Below are positions 16,812 to 25,568 of a DNA stretch of 64,000 nucleotides, in pieces. Location of the stretch: contig NZ_BBIQ01000018.1 of assembly GCF_000730565.1 (NCBI RefSeq), forward strand, positions 1-64,000, read 5' to 3'. The stretch's first letter is position 1; every line of letters starts with the position of its first letter. The position numbers and the translations under genes are program-made. The notes under the pieces are model-generated. The model saw only the letters and a program-made list of their open reading frames with translations, ran no database searches and had not been told where the DNA came from. Origin of the DNA: Pseudomonas fulva NBRC 16637 = DSM 17717 (GTDB lineage Bacteria; Pseudomonadota; Gammaproteobacteria; Pseudomonadales; Pseudomonadaceae).

Positions 16812-17432
16812 ATGAGCATCGTTCGCAGTAAAATCTGCGGGATCACCCGCATCGAAGACGCACTGGCGGCTGCCGAGGCTGGGGCCGATGCCATCGGGCT
16901 GGTCTTCTATGCCAAGAGCCCGCGTGCCGTGACCGTACAGCAGGCACGCGCCATCATTGCCGAGCTGCCGCCCTTCGTGACCACGGTCGGGTTGTTCGTC
17001 AATGCCACGCGTTGCGAGCTGAGTGAAATACTCGAAGCGGTGCCACTGGACCTCTTGCAGTTCCATGGTGATGAAACCCCGCACGATTGCGCAGGCCATC
17101 ACCGGCCGTGGATCAAGGCCTTGCGGGTACGTCCGGGTGACGACCTGAAGCTTGCGTGCCGGCAATATGCCGACGCATCCGGCATCCTGTTGGACACCTT
17201 CGTGCCGGGTATCCCTGGAGGCACGGGCGAAGCGTTCGACTGGTCACTGGTGCCTGCCGGCCTGGGCAAGCCGATCATTCTGGCCGGTGGTCTGTCGGCG
17301 GACAACGTCGGGCAGGCGATCGCCCAGGTGCGCCCGTACGCGGTCGATGTCAGCGGCGGTGTCGAGCAGGCCAAGGGCATCAAGGACGCGGCCAGGATCG
17401 AAGCATTCGTACGCGCGGTGAAACAGGCTTGA
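16812..17432 (+). CDS. trpF: Phosphoribosylanthranilate isomerase
   Basis: TrpF (206 aa from ATG 16812) catalyses the Amadori rearrangement in tryptophan synthesis. The (beta/alpha)8 signature begins with KICGITRIEDA, where the Cys is the general base. LLQFHGDE, the late catalytic Asp in LLDTFVPG and the phosphate loop ILAGGLSADNVG with VDVSGGVE are all visible. ATG 16812 is preferred to TTG 16803, since the conserved reading begins MSIVRSKICG. The other trp genes are not in the window, as is usual in Pseudomonas. Confidence 0.96.
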   Translation: MSIVRSKICGITRIEDALAAAEAGADAIGLVFYAKSPRAVTVQQARAIIAELPPFVTTVGLFVNATRCELSEILEAVPLDLLQFHGDETPHDCAGHHRPWIKALRVRPGDDLKLACRQYADASGILLDTFVPGIPGGTGEAFDWSLVPAGLGKPIILAGGLSADNVGQAIAQVRPYAVDVSGGVEQAKGIKDAARIEAFVRAVKQA

Positions 17433-17477
17433 GCAGATGTGACGGCAGGCAGCGCGCCATCGTCCATAGCTATCTCA

Positions 17478-17570
17478 GCCCCATGGGCCAGCCGGCCCTG
17501 CGTGGGGCGGTCAACCGAATTGTTCAGGGTGGTGCGGCAGGGGTGATGAACCCGGGTTGCCGCATCACCT
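17478..17570 (+). promoter_or_regulatory. Structured trpF-accD intergenic region
   Basis: This 221-bp gap holds two strong nested hairpins. The first has GCCCCA/TGGGGC (17478-17483, 17503-17508) enclosing GGGCC-AGCC-GGCCC (17485-17498). The second has GGTGATG/CATCACC (17543-17549, 17564-17570) enclosing the palindrome AACCCGGGTT. No T-tract follows either one. It may be an RNA leader or attenuator of accD; the function is not established. Confidence 0.4.
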
Positions 17571-17653
17571 ACGTTTCATAAGCATTTGAGCTCAAAAGGG
17601 CAGGGCAGGCCGGCTACGCTGGTCCCCTCCCGCCGATACTGGAGAAAGAAAGC

Positions 17654-18547
17654 ATGAGCAACTGGTTAGTCGACAAACTGATCCCTTCCATCATGCGTTC
17701 CGAGGTGAAGAAGAGCTCGGTACCTGAAGGCCTGTGGCACAAATGCCCGTCCTGTGAGGCCGTGCTGTACCGTCCGGAGCTGGAAAAGACCCTGGACGTA
17801 TGCCCCAAGTGCAACCACCACATGCGCATCGGCGCACGTGCACGCATCGATATCTTCCTGGATGCCGAGGGCCGTGCCGAGCTGGGCGCCGACCTGGAGC
17901 CGGTCGACCGGCTGAAGTTCCGCGACGGCAAGAAGTACAAGGACCGTCTGACCGGCGCGCAGAAGCAGACCGGTGAAAAAGACGCCCTGATCTCCATGAG
18001 CGGCACCCTGATGGGCATGCCGATCGTGGTCAGCGCGTTTGAATTTTCCTTCATGGGCGGCTCCATGGGTGCCATCGTCGGCGAGCGTTTCGTGCGCGCA
18101 GCCAACTATGCCCTGGAACATCGCTGCCCGATGGTGTGTTTCTCGGCTTCCGGGGGTGCCCGCATGCAGGAAGCGCTGATCTCGCTGATGCAGATGGCCA
18201 AGACCTCTGCGGTGCTGGCGCGTCTGCGTGAAGAAGGCATCCCGTTCATCTCGGTACTGACCGACCCCGTCTACGGCGGCGTGTCCGCCAGCCTGGCGAT
18301 GCTGGGCGACGTCATCGTTGGCGAGCCCAAGGCCCTGATCGGCTTTGCCGGCCCACGCGTCATCGAGCAGACCGTACGCGAGAAGTTGCCTGAAGGCTTC
18401 CAGCGTAGCGAATTCTTGCTGGAGCACGGTGCCATCGACCTGATCATCTCCCGGGGCGACCTGCGTCCACGGCTGGCGCGCCTGCTGGCCCAGATGACCG
18501 GCCAGCAGACCCCGGTCGAGGCCCTCGAGGCGGCTGCTGTCGCGTGA
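17654..18547 (+). CDS. accD: Acetyl-CoA carboxylase carboxyltransferase subunit beta
   Basis: AccD (297 aa) with AccA transfers the carboxyl group from biotin to acetyl-CoA to form malonyl-CoA for fatty-acid synthesis. An N-terminal zinc ribbon is complete: Cys31, Cys34, Cys50 and Cys53 (CPSC and CPKC). The crotonase-like carboxyltransferase fold includes SGGARMQEALISLMQMAKT and DPVYGGVSASLAMLGD. GGAGAAAG precedes the ATG. The stop meets folC in GTGATGA, so the two genes are translationally coupled. Confidence 0.98.
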   Translation: MSNWLVDKLIPSIMRSEVKKSSVPEGLWHKCPSCEAVLYRPELEKTLDVCPKCNHHMRIGARARIDIFLDAEGRAELGADLEPVDRLKFRDGKKYKDRLTGAQKQTGEKDALISMSGTLMGMPIVVSAFEFSFMGGSMGAIVGERFVRAANYALEHRCPMVCFSASGGARMQEALISLMQMAKTSAVLARLREEGIPFISVLTDPVYGGVSASLAMLGDVIVGEPKALIGFAGPRVIEQTVREKLPEGFQRSEFLLEHGAIDLIISRGDLRPRLARLLAQMTGQQTPVEALEAAAVA

Positions 18548-19854
18548 TGACCCAACGGACCCTTGGCGAGTGGCTCGCCTATCTCGAGCAGCTGCACCCC
18601 TCTGCCATCGACATGGGGCTGGAGCGTTCGCAAGCGGTGCTGGCGCGCCTGGCACTGGGCAAGCTTGCCCCGCGTGTGGTGACAGTAACGGGCACCAACG
18701 GCAAGGGTTCGACTTGCGCGTTCCTCGCTTCGCTGCTGCGCACACAGGGGCTGAGGGTCGGCGTGTACAGTTCGCCGCACCTGCTGCGCTACAACGAGCG
18801 CGTGCTCATTGACGGCGTTGAAGCCAGCGATGCGCAGTTGTGCGAGGCGTTCGCAGCGGTCGAGGCGGCGCGCGGCGAAATCTCCCTGACCTATTTCGAG
18901 ATGGGTACCCTGGCGGCGTTCTGGCTGTTCGAGCGATCGCAGCTCGATGCGGTGGTGCTGGAAGTCGGGCTGGGTGGGCGGCTGGACACGGTGAATGTCG
19001 TGGACGCCGACATCGCGCTCGTGACCAGCATCGGGGTCGATCACATCGATTACCTGGGCGATACCCGCGAGCAGGTGGCTTTCGAGAAGGCAGGTATCTT
19101 CCGTGCCGGCAAGCCCGCGCTCTGTGGAGACCTCGATCCGCCCCAGCCGTTGCTCGACAAGGCCAGTGAACTGGCAGCTCCGCTGCGGTTGCGGGGCCGC
19201 GACTTCGACCTTCAGGTGGCCGAGCGTGGCTGGAGCTGGCACGGCACATCCGGCGAAGGTGAAAAAGTCGTCTTGATGGACCTGCCCCTGCTGGATCTGC
19301 CCATGGAAAACGCCGCCTTGGCCCTGCAGGCCTACCTGCTGAGCGGCTTGCCCTGGCGTCCTGCGCAGCTGCGCCAGGCACTGGTCGATACGCGCATCAC
19401 GGGTCGCCTCGATCGGCGCGTGATCCACTGGCGTGGCGCTGCGGTTGAGCTGCTGCTGGATGTCGGGCACAACCCACATGCAGCTCAGTACCTGGCCCGG
19501 CGTCTGGCATCCAGGCCACTGGCTGGCCGGCGTCTGGCCGTGTTCGGCTTGCTGTGCGACAAGGACCTCGAGGGTGTGATCGCGCCCTTGCAGGCCCTGG
19601 TCGATGAGTGGGCCGTTACACCGCTTGCCACCCCGCGTAGTCGGCCTGCTGCTGAATTGGCACAGGCCCTGACGAACCTCGGCGCCACGGTGAAGTCTTA
19701 TGCCAGCGTCGACGCTGCCCTGGAGGGGCAGTGCGCGAACGCCACGGCAGATGATCAGATCCTGCTGTTCGGTTCGTTTTTCTGTGTCGCTCAGGCGCTG
19801 GAATGGTTGCAGCGGCATCCCCAGGAGGGTGGGATAGATGGCAGTGCTGGATAA
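18547..19854 (+). CDS. folC: Bifunctional dihydrofolate/folylpolyglutamate synthase
   Basis: FolC (435 aa) adds glutate to dihydropteroate and glutamate tails to folates using ATP. A Mur-ligase-type P-loop VTGTNGKGSTCAF lies near residues 48-60, followed by YSSPHLLRYNERVLIDG, the VLEVGLGGRLDTVNVVDAD segment and the central-domain motif DVGHNPHA. GTG 18544 is an alternative start in the same frame, giving a 4-nt overlap with accD; ATG 18547 overlaps by one base. The 3' end overlaps the next gene by 17 nt. The accD-folC-dedD order is the usual gammaproteobacterial arrangement. Confidence 0.97.
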   Translation: MTQRTLGEWLAYLEQLHPSAIDMGLERSQAVLARLALGKLAPRVVTVTGTNGKGSTCAFLASLLRTQGLRVGVYSSPHLLRYNERVLIDGVEASDAQLCEAFAAVEAARGEISLTYFEMGTLAAFWLFERSQLDAVVLEVGLGGRLDTVNVVDADIALVTSIGVDHIDYLGDTREQVAFEKAGIFRAGKPALCGDLDPPQPLLDKASELAAPLRLRGRDFDLQVAERGWSWHGTSGEGEKVVLMDLPLLDLPMENAALALQAYLLSGLPWRPAQLRQALVDTRITGRLDRRVIHWRGAAVELLLDVGHNPHAAQYLARRLASRPLAGRRLAVFGLLCDKDLEGVIAPLQALVDEWAVTPLATPRSRPAAELAQALTNLGATVKSYASVDAALEGQCANATADDQILLFGSFFCVAQALEWLQRHPQEGGIDGSAG

Positions 19855-20494
19855 AGGAATGAAGCAGCGCATGATCGGTGCGCTGGTGCTGGTCGCGCTG
19901 GCGGTGATTTTCCTGCCAATGCTGTTTTCGCGGCAGGATGAAATGCGTGAGGTGCACGTCGATGCCCCTCAGGCGCCTGTTGCACCGTCGGTGCCTGAGG
20001 TAAAGGTCGACCCTGTTGCCGTGCCCGAACCCCAGGCCTTGCCAGAGCAAGCGGATCCGGCGCCGGTGGTGGTAGACGAGTCGTCCGCGCCAGCGCGTGC
20101 GCCCAGCCAGCCCATCACGCCGTCGCCGCAGGCCCAGCAGGCCCAACCTGCTCCGCCGGCCGTGGCCAAGGTAGAGCCCAAGGCGCCGGCCGCTTCTGCG
20201 CCAGCAGCAACGTCGACCAAGGCCGGCGCGCCGTCCAAACTGGACGCCAACGGCCTGCCGGTCAGTTGGTCGATTCAATTGGCGAGCCTGTCCAATCGGG
20301 CAGGCGCCGAGAAGCTGCAGCAGACCCTGCGTAGCCAGGGCTACAACGCCTATATCCGCGCAGCCGGTGGCATGAATCGGGTGTATGTCGGCCCGCTGAT
20401 CGAGCGTGCCGACGCCGAGCGCACCCGCGATGCCATCAACCGCCAAAACAGCCTCAAAGGCTTCGTCGTGCGCTTCCAGCCGGAACGCAGCTGA
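19838..20494 (+). CDS. dedD: SPOR-domain cell-division protein DedD-like
   Basis: This 218-aa inner-membrane protein has one N-terminal membrane segment (about 12-29, MIGALVLVALAVIFLPMLF), a long Pro/Ala-rich periplasmic linker (about 45-135) and a C-terminal SPOR domain (about 140-216: SWSIQLASLSNRAGAEKLQQ, then YIRAAGG and RVYVGP) that binds denuded septal peptidoglycan. Context between folC and cvpA matches dedD, which helps constriction together with FtsN. It overlaps folC by 17 nt. Confidence 0.9.
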   Translation: MAVLDKGMKQRMIGALVLVALAVIFLPMLFSRQDEMREVHVDAPQAPVAPSVPEVKVDPVAVPEPQALPEQADPAPVVVDESSAPARAPSQPITPSPQAQQAQPAPPAVAKVEPKAPAASAPAATSTKAGAPSKLDANGLPVSWSIQLASLSNRAGAEKLQQTLRSQGYNAYIRAAGGMNRVYVGPLIERADAERTRDAINRQNSLKGFVVRFQPERS

Positions 20495-20546
20495 AGGAGA
20501 GGGGCGGCATTGCCGTCCCGTCCCAGTCAGCGAGCATATTGGCGGT

Positions 20547-20575
20547 GCCCAGCAGGCTTGCTGTCCTGGCTGGGC
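20547..20575 (+). terminator. Hairpin between dedD and cvpA
   Basis: GCCCAGCAGG (20547-20556) pairs with CCTG-g-CTGGGC (20565-20575) around an 8-base loop, with one bulged G. A smaller hairpin (20501-20519) lies directly after dedD. No T-tract is present, so termination is uncertain. Confidence 0.35.
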
Positions 20576-20614
20576 GATCCACTGACATTCCGCTTACCCA
20601 AGCCCTCGTCGCTC

Positions 20615-20628
20615 TGGTAAAATCCGCC
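20615..20628 (+). promoter_or_regulatory. Extended -10 promoter of cvpA-purF
   Basis: TGGTAAAAT (TGn plus -10 TAAAAT at 20618-20623) is followed by CCGCC, 30 bases before the cvpA start. A weak TACCCA lies 17 bases upstream as a possible -35. Confidence 0.5.
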
Positions 20629-20653
20629 GCCTCAACGATCTGCAGGCAGCACC

Positions 20654-21211
20654 GTGGCATTTACCCTGGTTGATTGGGCGATCATCGCGATCATCGCCGT
20701 CTCCACACTGATCAGTCTCAAACGCGGCTTCGTCAAGGAAGCCCTGTCCTTGCTCATCTGGATCATTGCCGGTGCGGTGGCGTGGATGTTCGGTGGCTCG
20801 CTCTCGGTGTACCTGGAGAGCTATATTCAGACGCCCTCCATGCGTGTGATCGCCGGCTGCGGTATCTTATTTGTCGCCACCTTGCTGGTGGGGGCGATGC
20901 TCAACTTTCTCATCGGCGAACTGATCCGTGTTACCGGCCTATCGGGCACCGATCGTTTTCTGGGCATGGTCTTCGGCGCCGCCAGGGGCGGCCTGCTGGT
21001 GGTCGTGGCACTCGGGCTGCTGAGCCTGGGGCCGGTTCAACAAGACGCGTGGTGGCAGGAGTCTCGCCTGATCCCACGGTTTCTACTGGTAGCCGACTGG
21101 TCCAAAAACCTGGTCGTGGGCTTCACCAGCCAATGGATGTCCAACGGAGCGATCAGCACACCGGCCGATCTTCCGTTCAAGGAGCAGCTGCTCGGGCCGA
21201 CCCGGCCTTGA
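20654..21211 (+). CDS. cvpA: CvpA family inner-membrane protein
   Basis: This 185-aa protein has four predicted membrane segments (about 5-20, 28-48, 60-85, 100-122), beginning FTLVDWAIIAIIAVSTLISLKRGFVKEA, the CvpA-family N-terminus. In E. coli cvpA lies upstream of purF and is needed for colicin V production and envelope or bile-salt homeostasis. The same cvpA-purF order is seen here with a 42-bp gap to the purF start. Translation starts at GTG 20654, preceded by GCAGG. Confidence 0.95.
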   Translation: MAFTLVDWAIIAIIAVSTLISLKRGFVKEALSLLIWIIAGAVAWMFGGSLSVYLESYIQTPSMRVIAGCGILFVATLLVGAMLNFLIGELIRVTGLSGTDRFLGMVFGAARGGLLVVVALGLLSLGPVQQDAWWQESRLIPRFLLVADWSKNLVVGFTSQWMSNGAISTPADLPFKEQLLGPTRP

Positions 21212-21253
21212 GCGCTATTCACTCAAGTTTCATCAAAGTAGGGGTTGCGTCGC

Positions 21254-22759
21254 ATGTGTGGCATCGTCGGTATCGTCGGTAAGTCGAACGTCAATCAGGC
21301 GCTGTATGACGCGCTTACGGTCCTCCAGCACCGCGGCCAGGACGCTGCCGGTATCGTGACCAGCCATGACGGCCGGTTGTTCCTGCGCAAGGATAATGGC
21401 CTGGTGCGCGATGTGTTCCAGCAGCGCCACATGCAACGCCTGGTGGGGAGCATCGGCATCGGCCATGTGCGCTACCCGACAGCCGGCAGCTCGACCTCCG
21501 CCGAGGCCCAGCCGTTCTACGTCAACTCGCCATACGGCATCACCCTGGCTCACAACGGCAACCTCACCAACGTCGAGCAGTTGGCCAAGGAGATCTACGA
21601 GTCGGACCTGCGTCACGTCAACACCAACTCCGATTCCGAGGTGCTGCTCAACGTATTCGCTCATGAGCTGGCCGTGCGCGGCAAGCTGCAGCCTACCGAG
21701 GAGGACGTGTTCGCCGCGGTCTCCCATGTGCACAGCCGCTGCGTCGGCGGTTACGCCGTCGTTGCCATGATCACGGGCTACGGCATCGTCGGTTTCCGCG
21801 ACCCCAACGGTATCCGTCCGGTCGTCTTCGGTCAGCGCCACACCGACGAAGGTGTGGAGTACATGATCGCGTCGGAAAGCGTTGCGCTCGACGTGCTCGG
21901 GTTCACCCTGATTCGCGACCTGGCGCCAGGTGAAGCGGTGTACATCACCGAAGAAGGCCAGCTGTACACCAAGCAGTGTGCCCAGGCCCCGAAACTGCAA
22001 CCCTGCATTTTCGAACACGTCTACCTGGCCCGCCCGGACTCGATCATGGACGGTGTCTCGGTGTACAAGGCGCGTCTGCGCATGGGCGAGAAGCTCGCCG
22101 ACAAGATTCAGCGCGAGCGCCCGGATCATGGCATCGACGTGGTCATCCCTATCCCGGACACCAGCCGCACTGCCGCGCTTGAGTTGGCTAACCACCTGGG
22201 CGTGAAATTCCGCGAAGGCTTCGTCAAGAACCGCTACATCGGCCGCACCTTCATCATGCCGGGCCAGGCTGCCCGCAAGAAGTCCGTGCGCCAGAAACTC
22301 AATGCCATCGAGCTTGAGTTCCGTGGCAAGAACGTCATGCTGGTTGACGATTCGATCGTGCGCGGCACCACCTGCAAGCAGATCATCCAGATGGCGCGCG
22401 AGGCCGGCGCCAAGAATGTCTATTTCTGCTCCGCAGCACCTGCAGTGCGCTACCCCAACGTCTACGGCATCGACATGCCGAGCGCTCACGAACTGATCGC
22501 CCACAACCGTACCACCGAGCAGGTGGCCGAGTTGATCGGCGCTGACTGGCTGGTCTATCAGGACCTGCCTGACCTGATCGATTCGGTCGGTGGCGGCAAG
22601 ATCAAGATCGAGCATTTCGATTGCGCGGTATTCAACGGTGAGTATGTCACTGGCGATATCGATGAAGCCTACCTTGACCGTATCGAGCAGGCCCGCAATG
22701 ACCTGGCCAAGGTCAAGACCCAGGCAGTCAGCGCAATCATCGACCTCTACAACAACTGA
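21254..22759 (+). CDS. purF: Amidophosphoribosyltransferase
   Basis: PurF (501 aa) catalyses the first committed step of purine synthesis, making phosphoribosylamine from PRPP and glutamine. ATG 21254 places the N-terminal nucleophile Cys2 directly after Met (MCGIVGIVG), as the Ntn-hydrolase domain requires; the upstream in-frame TTG at 21245 would bury it. The glutaminase domain contains HNGNLTN and RDPNGIRP. The PRTase domain carries the PRPP loop VMLVDDSIVRGTTCKQI (about 357-373). AGGGG lies upstream. Followed by metZ after 17 bp. Confidence 0.98.
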   Translation: MCGIVGIVGKSNVNQALYDALTVLQHRGQDAAGIVTSHDGRLFLRKDNGLVRDVFQQRHMQRLVGSIGIGHVRYPTAGSSTSAEAQPFYVNSPYGITLAHNGNLTNVEQLAKEIYESDLRHVNTNSDSEVLLNVFAHELAVRGKLQPTEEDVFAAVSHVHSRCVGGYAVVAMITGYGIVGFRDPNGIRPVVFGQRHTDEGVEYMIASESVALDVLGFTLIRDLAPGEAVYITEEGQLYTKQCAQAPKLQPCIFEHVYLARPDSIMDGVSVYKARLRMGEKLADKIQRERPDHGIDVVIPIPDTSRTAALELANHLGVKFREGFVKNRYIGRTFIMPGQAARKKSVRQKLNAIELEFRGKNVMLVDDSIVRGTTCKQIIQMAREAGAKNVYFCSAAPAVRYPNVYGIDMPSAHELIAHNRTTEQVAELIGADWLVYQDLPDLIDSVGGGKIKIEHFDCAVFNGEYVTGDIDEAYLDRIEQARNDLAKVKTQAVSAIIDLYNN

Positions 22760-22776
22760 TTTCAGGGAGCGATGGC

Positions 22777-23988
22777 ATGACCGATCAATGGGATGCCGGG
22801 CGACTGGACAGCGACCTGGAGGGTGTCGGCTTCGACACCCTGGCAGTGCGCGCCGGTCAGTGCCGTTCACCGGAGGCCGAGCACAGCGAAGCGCTGTTCC
22901 TGACCTCCAGCTACGTATTCCGTACGGCTGCCGATGCGGCTGCGCGCTTTGCCGGTGAAACCCCAGGCAATGTCTATTCGCGCTATACCAACCCGACCGT
23001 ACGGGCATTCGAAGAGCGCCTGGCGGCAATGGAAGGTGCCGAGCAGGCCGTGGCCACCTCCACTGGCATGGCGTCGATTCTGGCCGTGGTCATGTCGCTG
23101 TGCAGTGCAGGCGATCATGTACTGGTGTCTCAGAGCGTGTTCGGGTCGACCATCAGCCTGTTCGAGAAGTACTTCAAGCGCTTCGGCTTGCAGGTGGACT
23201 ACGTGCCGTTGGTCGATCTTGCTGGCTGGGAGCAGGCCATCCAGGCCAATACCAAGCTGCTGATCGTCGAGTCGCCTTCCAACCCACTGGCCGAATTGGT
23301 CGATATTGCTGCGCTCAGCGAAATCGCCCATGCCCGTGGGGCCATGCTGGTGGTGGACAACTGCTTCAGCACACCGGCCTTGCAGCAACCGCTCAAGCTC
23401 GGTGCCGACATCGTCTTCCACTCCGCAACCAAGTTCATCGATGGCCAAGGCCGTTGCATGGGCGGTGCAGTGGCGGGCCGCGCCGAACAGATGAAGGAAG
23501 TGGTCGGTTTCCTGCGCACGGCGGGCCCGACGCTCAGCCCCTTCAACGCCTGGGTATTCACCAAGGGCCTGGAGACGCTGCGCCTGCGTATGCGCGCACA
23601 CTGCGAGAGTGCTCAGGCGCTGGCGCAGTGGCTGGAGCAGCAGGACGGCATCGAAAAAGTGCATTACGCCGGCCTGCCGAGCCATCCGCAGCACGAATTG
23701 GCCAAGCGCCAGATGAGTGGCTTCGGCGCTGTAGTGAGCTTTGAGGTCAAGGGCGGCAAGGAAGGGGCCTGGCGCTTCATCGATGCTACCCGGGTCGTCT
23801 CGATCACCACCAACCTGGGTGACAGCAAGACCACCATTGCTCACCCGGCCACCACCTCCCATGGCCGCTTGACGCCGCAGGAGCGTGCGGCTGCCGGCAT
23901 CCGCGACAGCCTGATTCGTGTCGCTGTGGGCTTGGAAGACGTGGCGGATCTACAGGCTGATCTGGCGCGTGGACTGGCGGCATTGTGA
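22777..23988 (+). CDS. metZ: O-succinylhomoserine sulfhydrylase
   Basis: MetZ (403 aa) is a PLP enzyme of the Cys/Met-metabolism family that converts O-succinylhomoserine plus sulfide directly to homocysteine, the route Pseudomonas uses. The PLP lysine is Lys219 in HSATKFIDGQGR. YSRYTNPTVRAFEERLAAMEG, SSNP-type SPSNPLAELVDI and VDNCFSTP are present. Assignment to MetZ rather than MetB rests on the purF-metZ context and close Pseudomonas-like sequence. It overlaps the next gene in GTGA. Confidence 0.93.
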   Translation: MTDQWDAGRLDSDLEGVGFDTLAVRAGQCRSPEAEHSEALFLTSSYVFRTAADAAARFAGETPGNVYSRYTNPTVRAFEERLAAMEGAEQAVATSTGMASILAVVMSLCSAGDHVLVSQSVFGSTISLFEKYFKRFGLQVDYVPLVDLAGWEQAIQANTKLLIVESPSNPLAELVDIAALSEIAHARGAMLVVDNCFSTPALQQPLKLGADIVFHSATKFIDGQGRCMGGAVAGRAEQMKEVVGFLRTAGPTLSPFNAWVFTKGLETLRLRMRAHCESAQALAQWLEQQDGIEKVHYAGLPSHPQHELAKRQMSGFGAVVSFEVKGGKEGAWRFIDATRVVSITTNLGDSKTTIAHPATTSHGRLTPQERAAAGIRDSLIRVAVGLEDVADLQADLARGLAAL

Positions 23989-24758
23989 TCGAAATTGGCC
24001 TCAACACGCCCGGCCATAACGGCCGGGTCGCTTTGGTCACCGGTGCCGCGCGCGGTATTGGACTTGGTATTGCCGCCTGGCTGATCTGCGAAGGTTGGCA
24101 GGTGGTGCTCAGTGACCTCGACCGCCAGCGGGGGGCGAAAGCGGCCAAGGCACTGGGGGACAATGCCTGGTTCATCACCATGGATGTAGCAGACGAGTCC
24201 CAAGTCAGTGCCGGGGTGTCCGAGGTGCTCGGGCAATTCGGCAGGCTTGACGCGCTGGTGTGCAATGCTGCGATTGCCAACCCCCACAGCCAGACGCTTG
24301 AAAGCCTGAGCCTGGCTCAATGGAATCGTGTGCTGGCAGTCAATCTCAATGGCCCGATGCTGCTGGCCAAGCACTGTGCGCCTTACCTGCGCGCGCACAA
24401 TGGCGCCATCGTCAACCTGACGTCCACGCGGGCGCGGCAGTCCGAGCCTGACACTGAAGCTTATGCCGCCAGCAAAGGGGGCCTGGTGGCACTGACCCAT
24501 GCGCTGGCCATCAGCCTGGGCCCGGAGATTCGTGTCAACGCCGTGAGCCCGGGGTGGATTGATGCCCGAGATCCCTCCCAGCGCCGTGCCGAGCCCTTGA
24601 GCGATGCCGACCACGCCCAGCACCCCACCGGTCGCGTGGGCACCGTCGAGGACGTTGCAGCCATGGTCGCCTGGCTGCTGTCCCGGCAGGCAGCGTTCGT
24701 GACCGGTCAGGAGTTCGTGGTCGACGGCGGTATGACCCGCAAGATGATCTACACCTGA
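23985..24758 (+). CDS. Short-chain dehydrogenase/reductase
   Basis: This 257-aa classical SDR has cofactor motif TGAARGIGLGI (about 20-30), NAA at the NNAG position (CNAAIANPH), and catalytic Ser147, Tyr160 and Lys164 in YAASK. PG in the VSPGWIDARD loop follows the usual pattern. Asp45 and Leu46 after beta-2 (LSDLDRQ) suggest NAD(H) preference. It starts at GTG 23985 inside the metZ stop, so it is coupled to metZ; the substrate is unknown. A clear intrinsic terminator ends the transcript. Confidence 0.9.
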   Translation: MIEIGLNTPGHNGRVALVTGAARGIGLGIAAWLICEGWQVVLSDLDRQRGAKAAKALGDNAWFITMDVADESQVSAGVSEVLGQFGRLDALVCNAAIANPHSQTLESLSLAQWNRVLAVNLNGPMLLAKHCAPYLRAHNGAIVNLTSTRARQSEPDTEAYAASKGGLVALTHALAISLGPEIRVNAVSPGWIDARDPSQRRAEPLSDADHAQHPTGRVGTVEDVAAMVAWLLSRQAAFVTGQEFVVDGGMTRKMIYT

Positions 24759-24786
24759 AGGCCCTCGTGGGCAGGTAGGCAGAGGA

Positions 24787-24808
24787 GGGACCGCAAGGTC
24801 CCTTTTTC
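24787..24808 (+). terminator. Intrinsic terminator after the SDR gene
   Basis: GGGACC (24787-24792) and GGTCCC (24797-24802) flank a GCAA tetraloop and are followed by TTTTTC. Confidence 0.88.
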
Positions 24809-24895
24809 ATGTCCAGGCTTGGCTTGGGTCTGAATCAGGGTGTGCTCGGCTTTGCACTGGGCACCAGCGACTTGGAAAAAAACTCAACAGGGCTA

Positions 24896-24930
24896 TTGAC
24901 TTAGCGTCGTCACCTGCGTAAATTTCGCGG
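24896..24930 (+). promoter_or_regulatory. Strong promoter of the tRNA-Val/tRNA-Asp cluster
   Basis: TTGACT (24896-24901) and TAAATT (24919-24924) are spaced by 17 bases. An A-rich tract upstream (about 24876-24884) could act as an UP element. The GC-rich TCGCGGCC after the -10 resembles stringent-control discriminators of stable RNA genes. Confidence 0.8.
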
Positions 24931-24965
24931 CCTCAGCGAAGCAAACGCAACAAGCAACATCGCGA

Positions 24966-25041
24966 GGGTGATTAGCTCAGCCGGGAGAGCATCTGCCTTA
25001 CAAGCAGAGGGTCGGCGGTTCGATCCCGTCATCACCCACCA
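24966..25041 (+). tRNA. tRNA-Val (anticodon TAC)
   Basis: The 76-nt cloverleaf has acceptor GGGTGAT/ATCACCC, D-arm GCTC/GAGC, anticodon stem TCTGC/GCAGA with loop CTTACAA (anticodon TAC) and T-arm with TTCGATC. The CCA end is encoded (25039-25041). It is first in the tRNA cluster. Confidence 0.97.
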
Positions 25042-25107
25042 CTTCCTGAGATGTTCCTGACGCTCAAGGCTTTGCAAGAAGCTGACAGCCAGAGAGGAAT
25101 GCACTGC

Positions 25108-25184
25108 GCAGCGGTAGTTCAGTCGGTTAGAATACCGGCCTGTCACGCCGGGGGTCGCGGGTTCGAGTCCCGTCCGCTGCGCCA
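25108..25184 (+). tRNA. tRNA-Asp (anticodon GTC), copy 1
   Basis: The 77-nt cloverleaf has acceptor GCAGCGG/CCGCTGC, anticodon loop CTGTCAC (GTC), T-loop TTCGAGT and encoded CCA. The GC-starting acceptor is the Pseudomonas form. Confidence 0.97.
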
Positions 25185-25282
25185 TTTTGATTAACAGATG
25201 GGTGCTTGTCACCGGTCTGAAGCCACAAGGTCGAGCGCCTTGGGCTGACCCAGTTTCAATCGGGCGCAAGCCTGAACGATAC

Positions 25283-25359
25283 GCAGCGGTAGTTCAGTCG
25301 GTTAGAATACCGGCCTGTCACGCCGGGGGTCGCGGGTTCGAGTCCCGTCCGCTGCGCCA
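25283..25359 (+). tRNA. tRNA-Asp (anticodon GTC), copy 2
   Basis: This copy is identical over its 77 nt to copies 1 and 3 by reading, with encoded CCA. It lies in the first unit of a tandem duplication. Confidence 0.97.
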
Positions 25360-25491
25360 TCTTCGCATCAAGGTCCCTAGAACACCTTGAGGCAACCATG
25401 ACGAATGGTCATTGAGCCGTTTTTCATGCCTTCCCCCAGGCTGTCTGGTGGGTAGACCCAAGTTTCAATCGGGCGCAAGCCTGAATGATAC

Positions 25492-25568
25492 GCAGCGGTA
25501 GTTCAGTCGGTTAGAATACCGGCCTGTCACGCCGGGGGTCGCGGGTTCGAGTCCCGTCCGCTGCGCCA
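25492..25568 (+). tRNA. tRNA-Asp (anticodon GTC), copy 3
   Basis: This is the third identical 77-nt copy, with encoded CCA. It is followed after 41 bases by the cluster terminator. Confidence 0.97.

Noticed and set aside
18271..19872. 533-codon minus-strand open frame opposite folC and accD
   Set aside because: Antisense shadow; folC and accD have complete catalytic motifs in the other strand.
21233..23029. 598-codon minus-strand open frame opposite purF
   Set aside because: purF carries the N-terminal nucleophile and PRPP loop; the opposite frame has no family motif.
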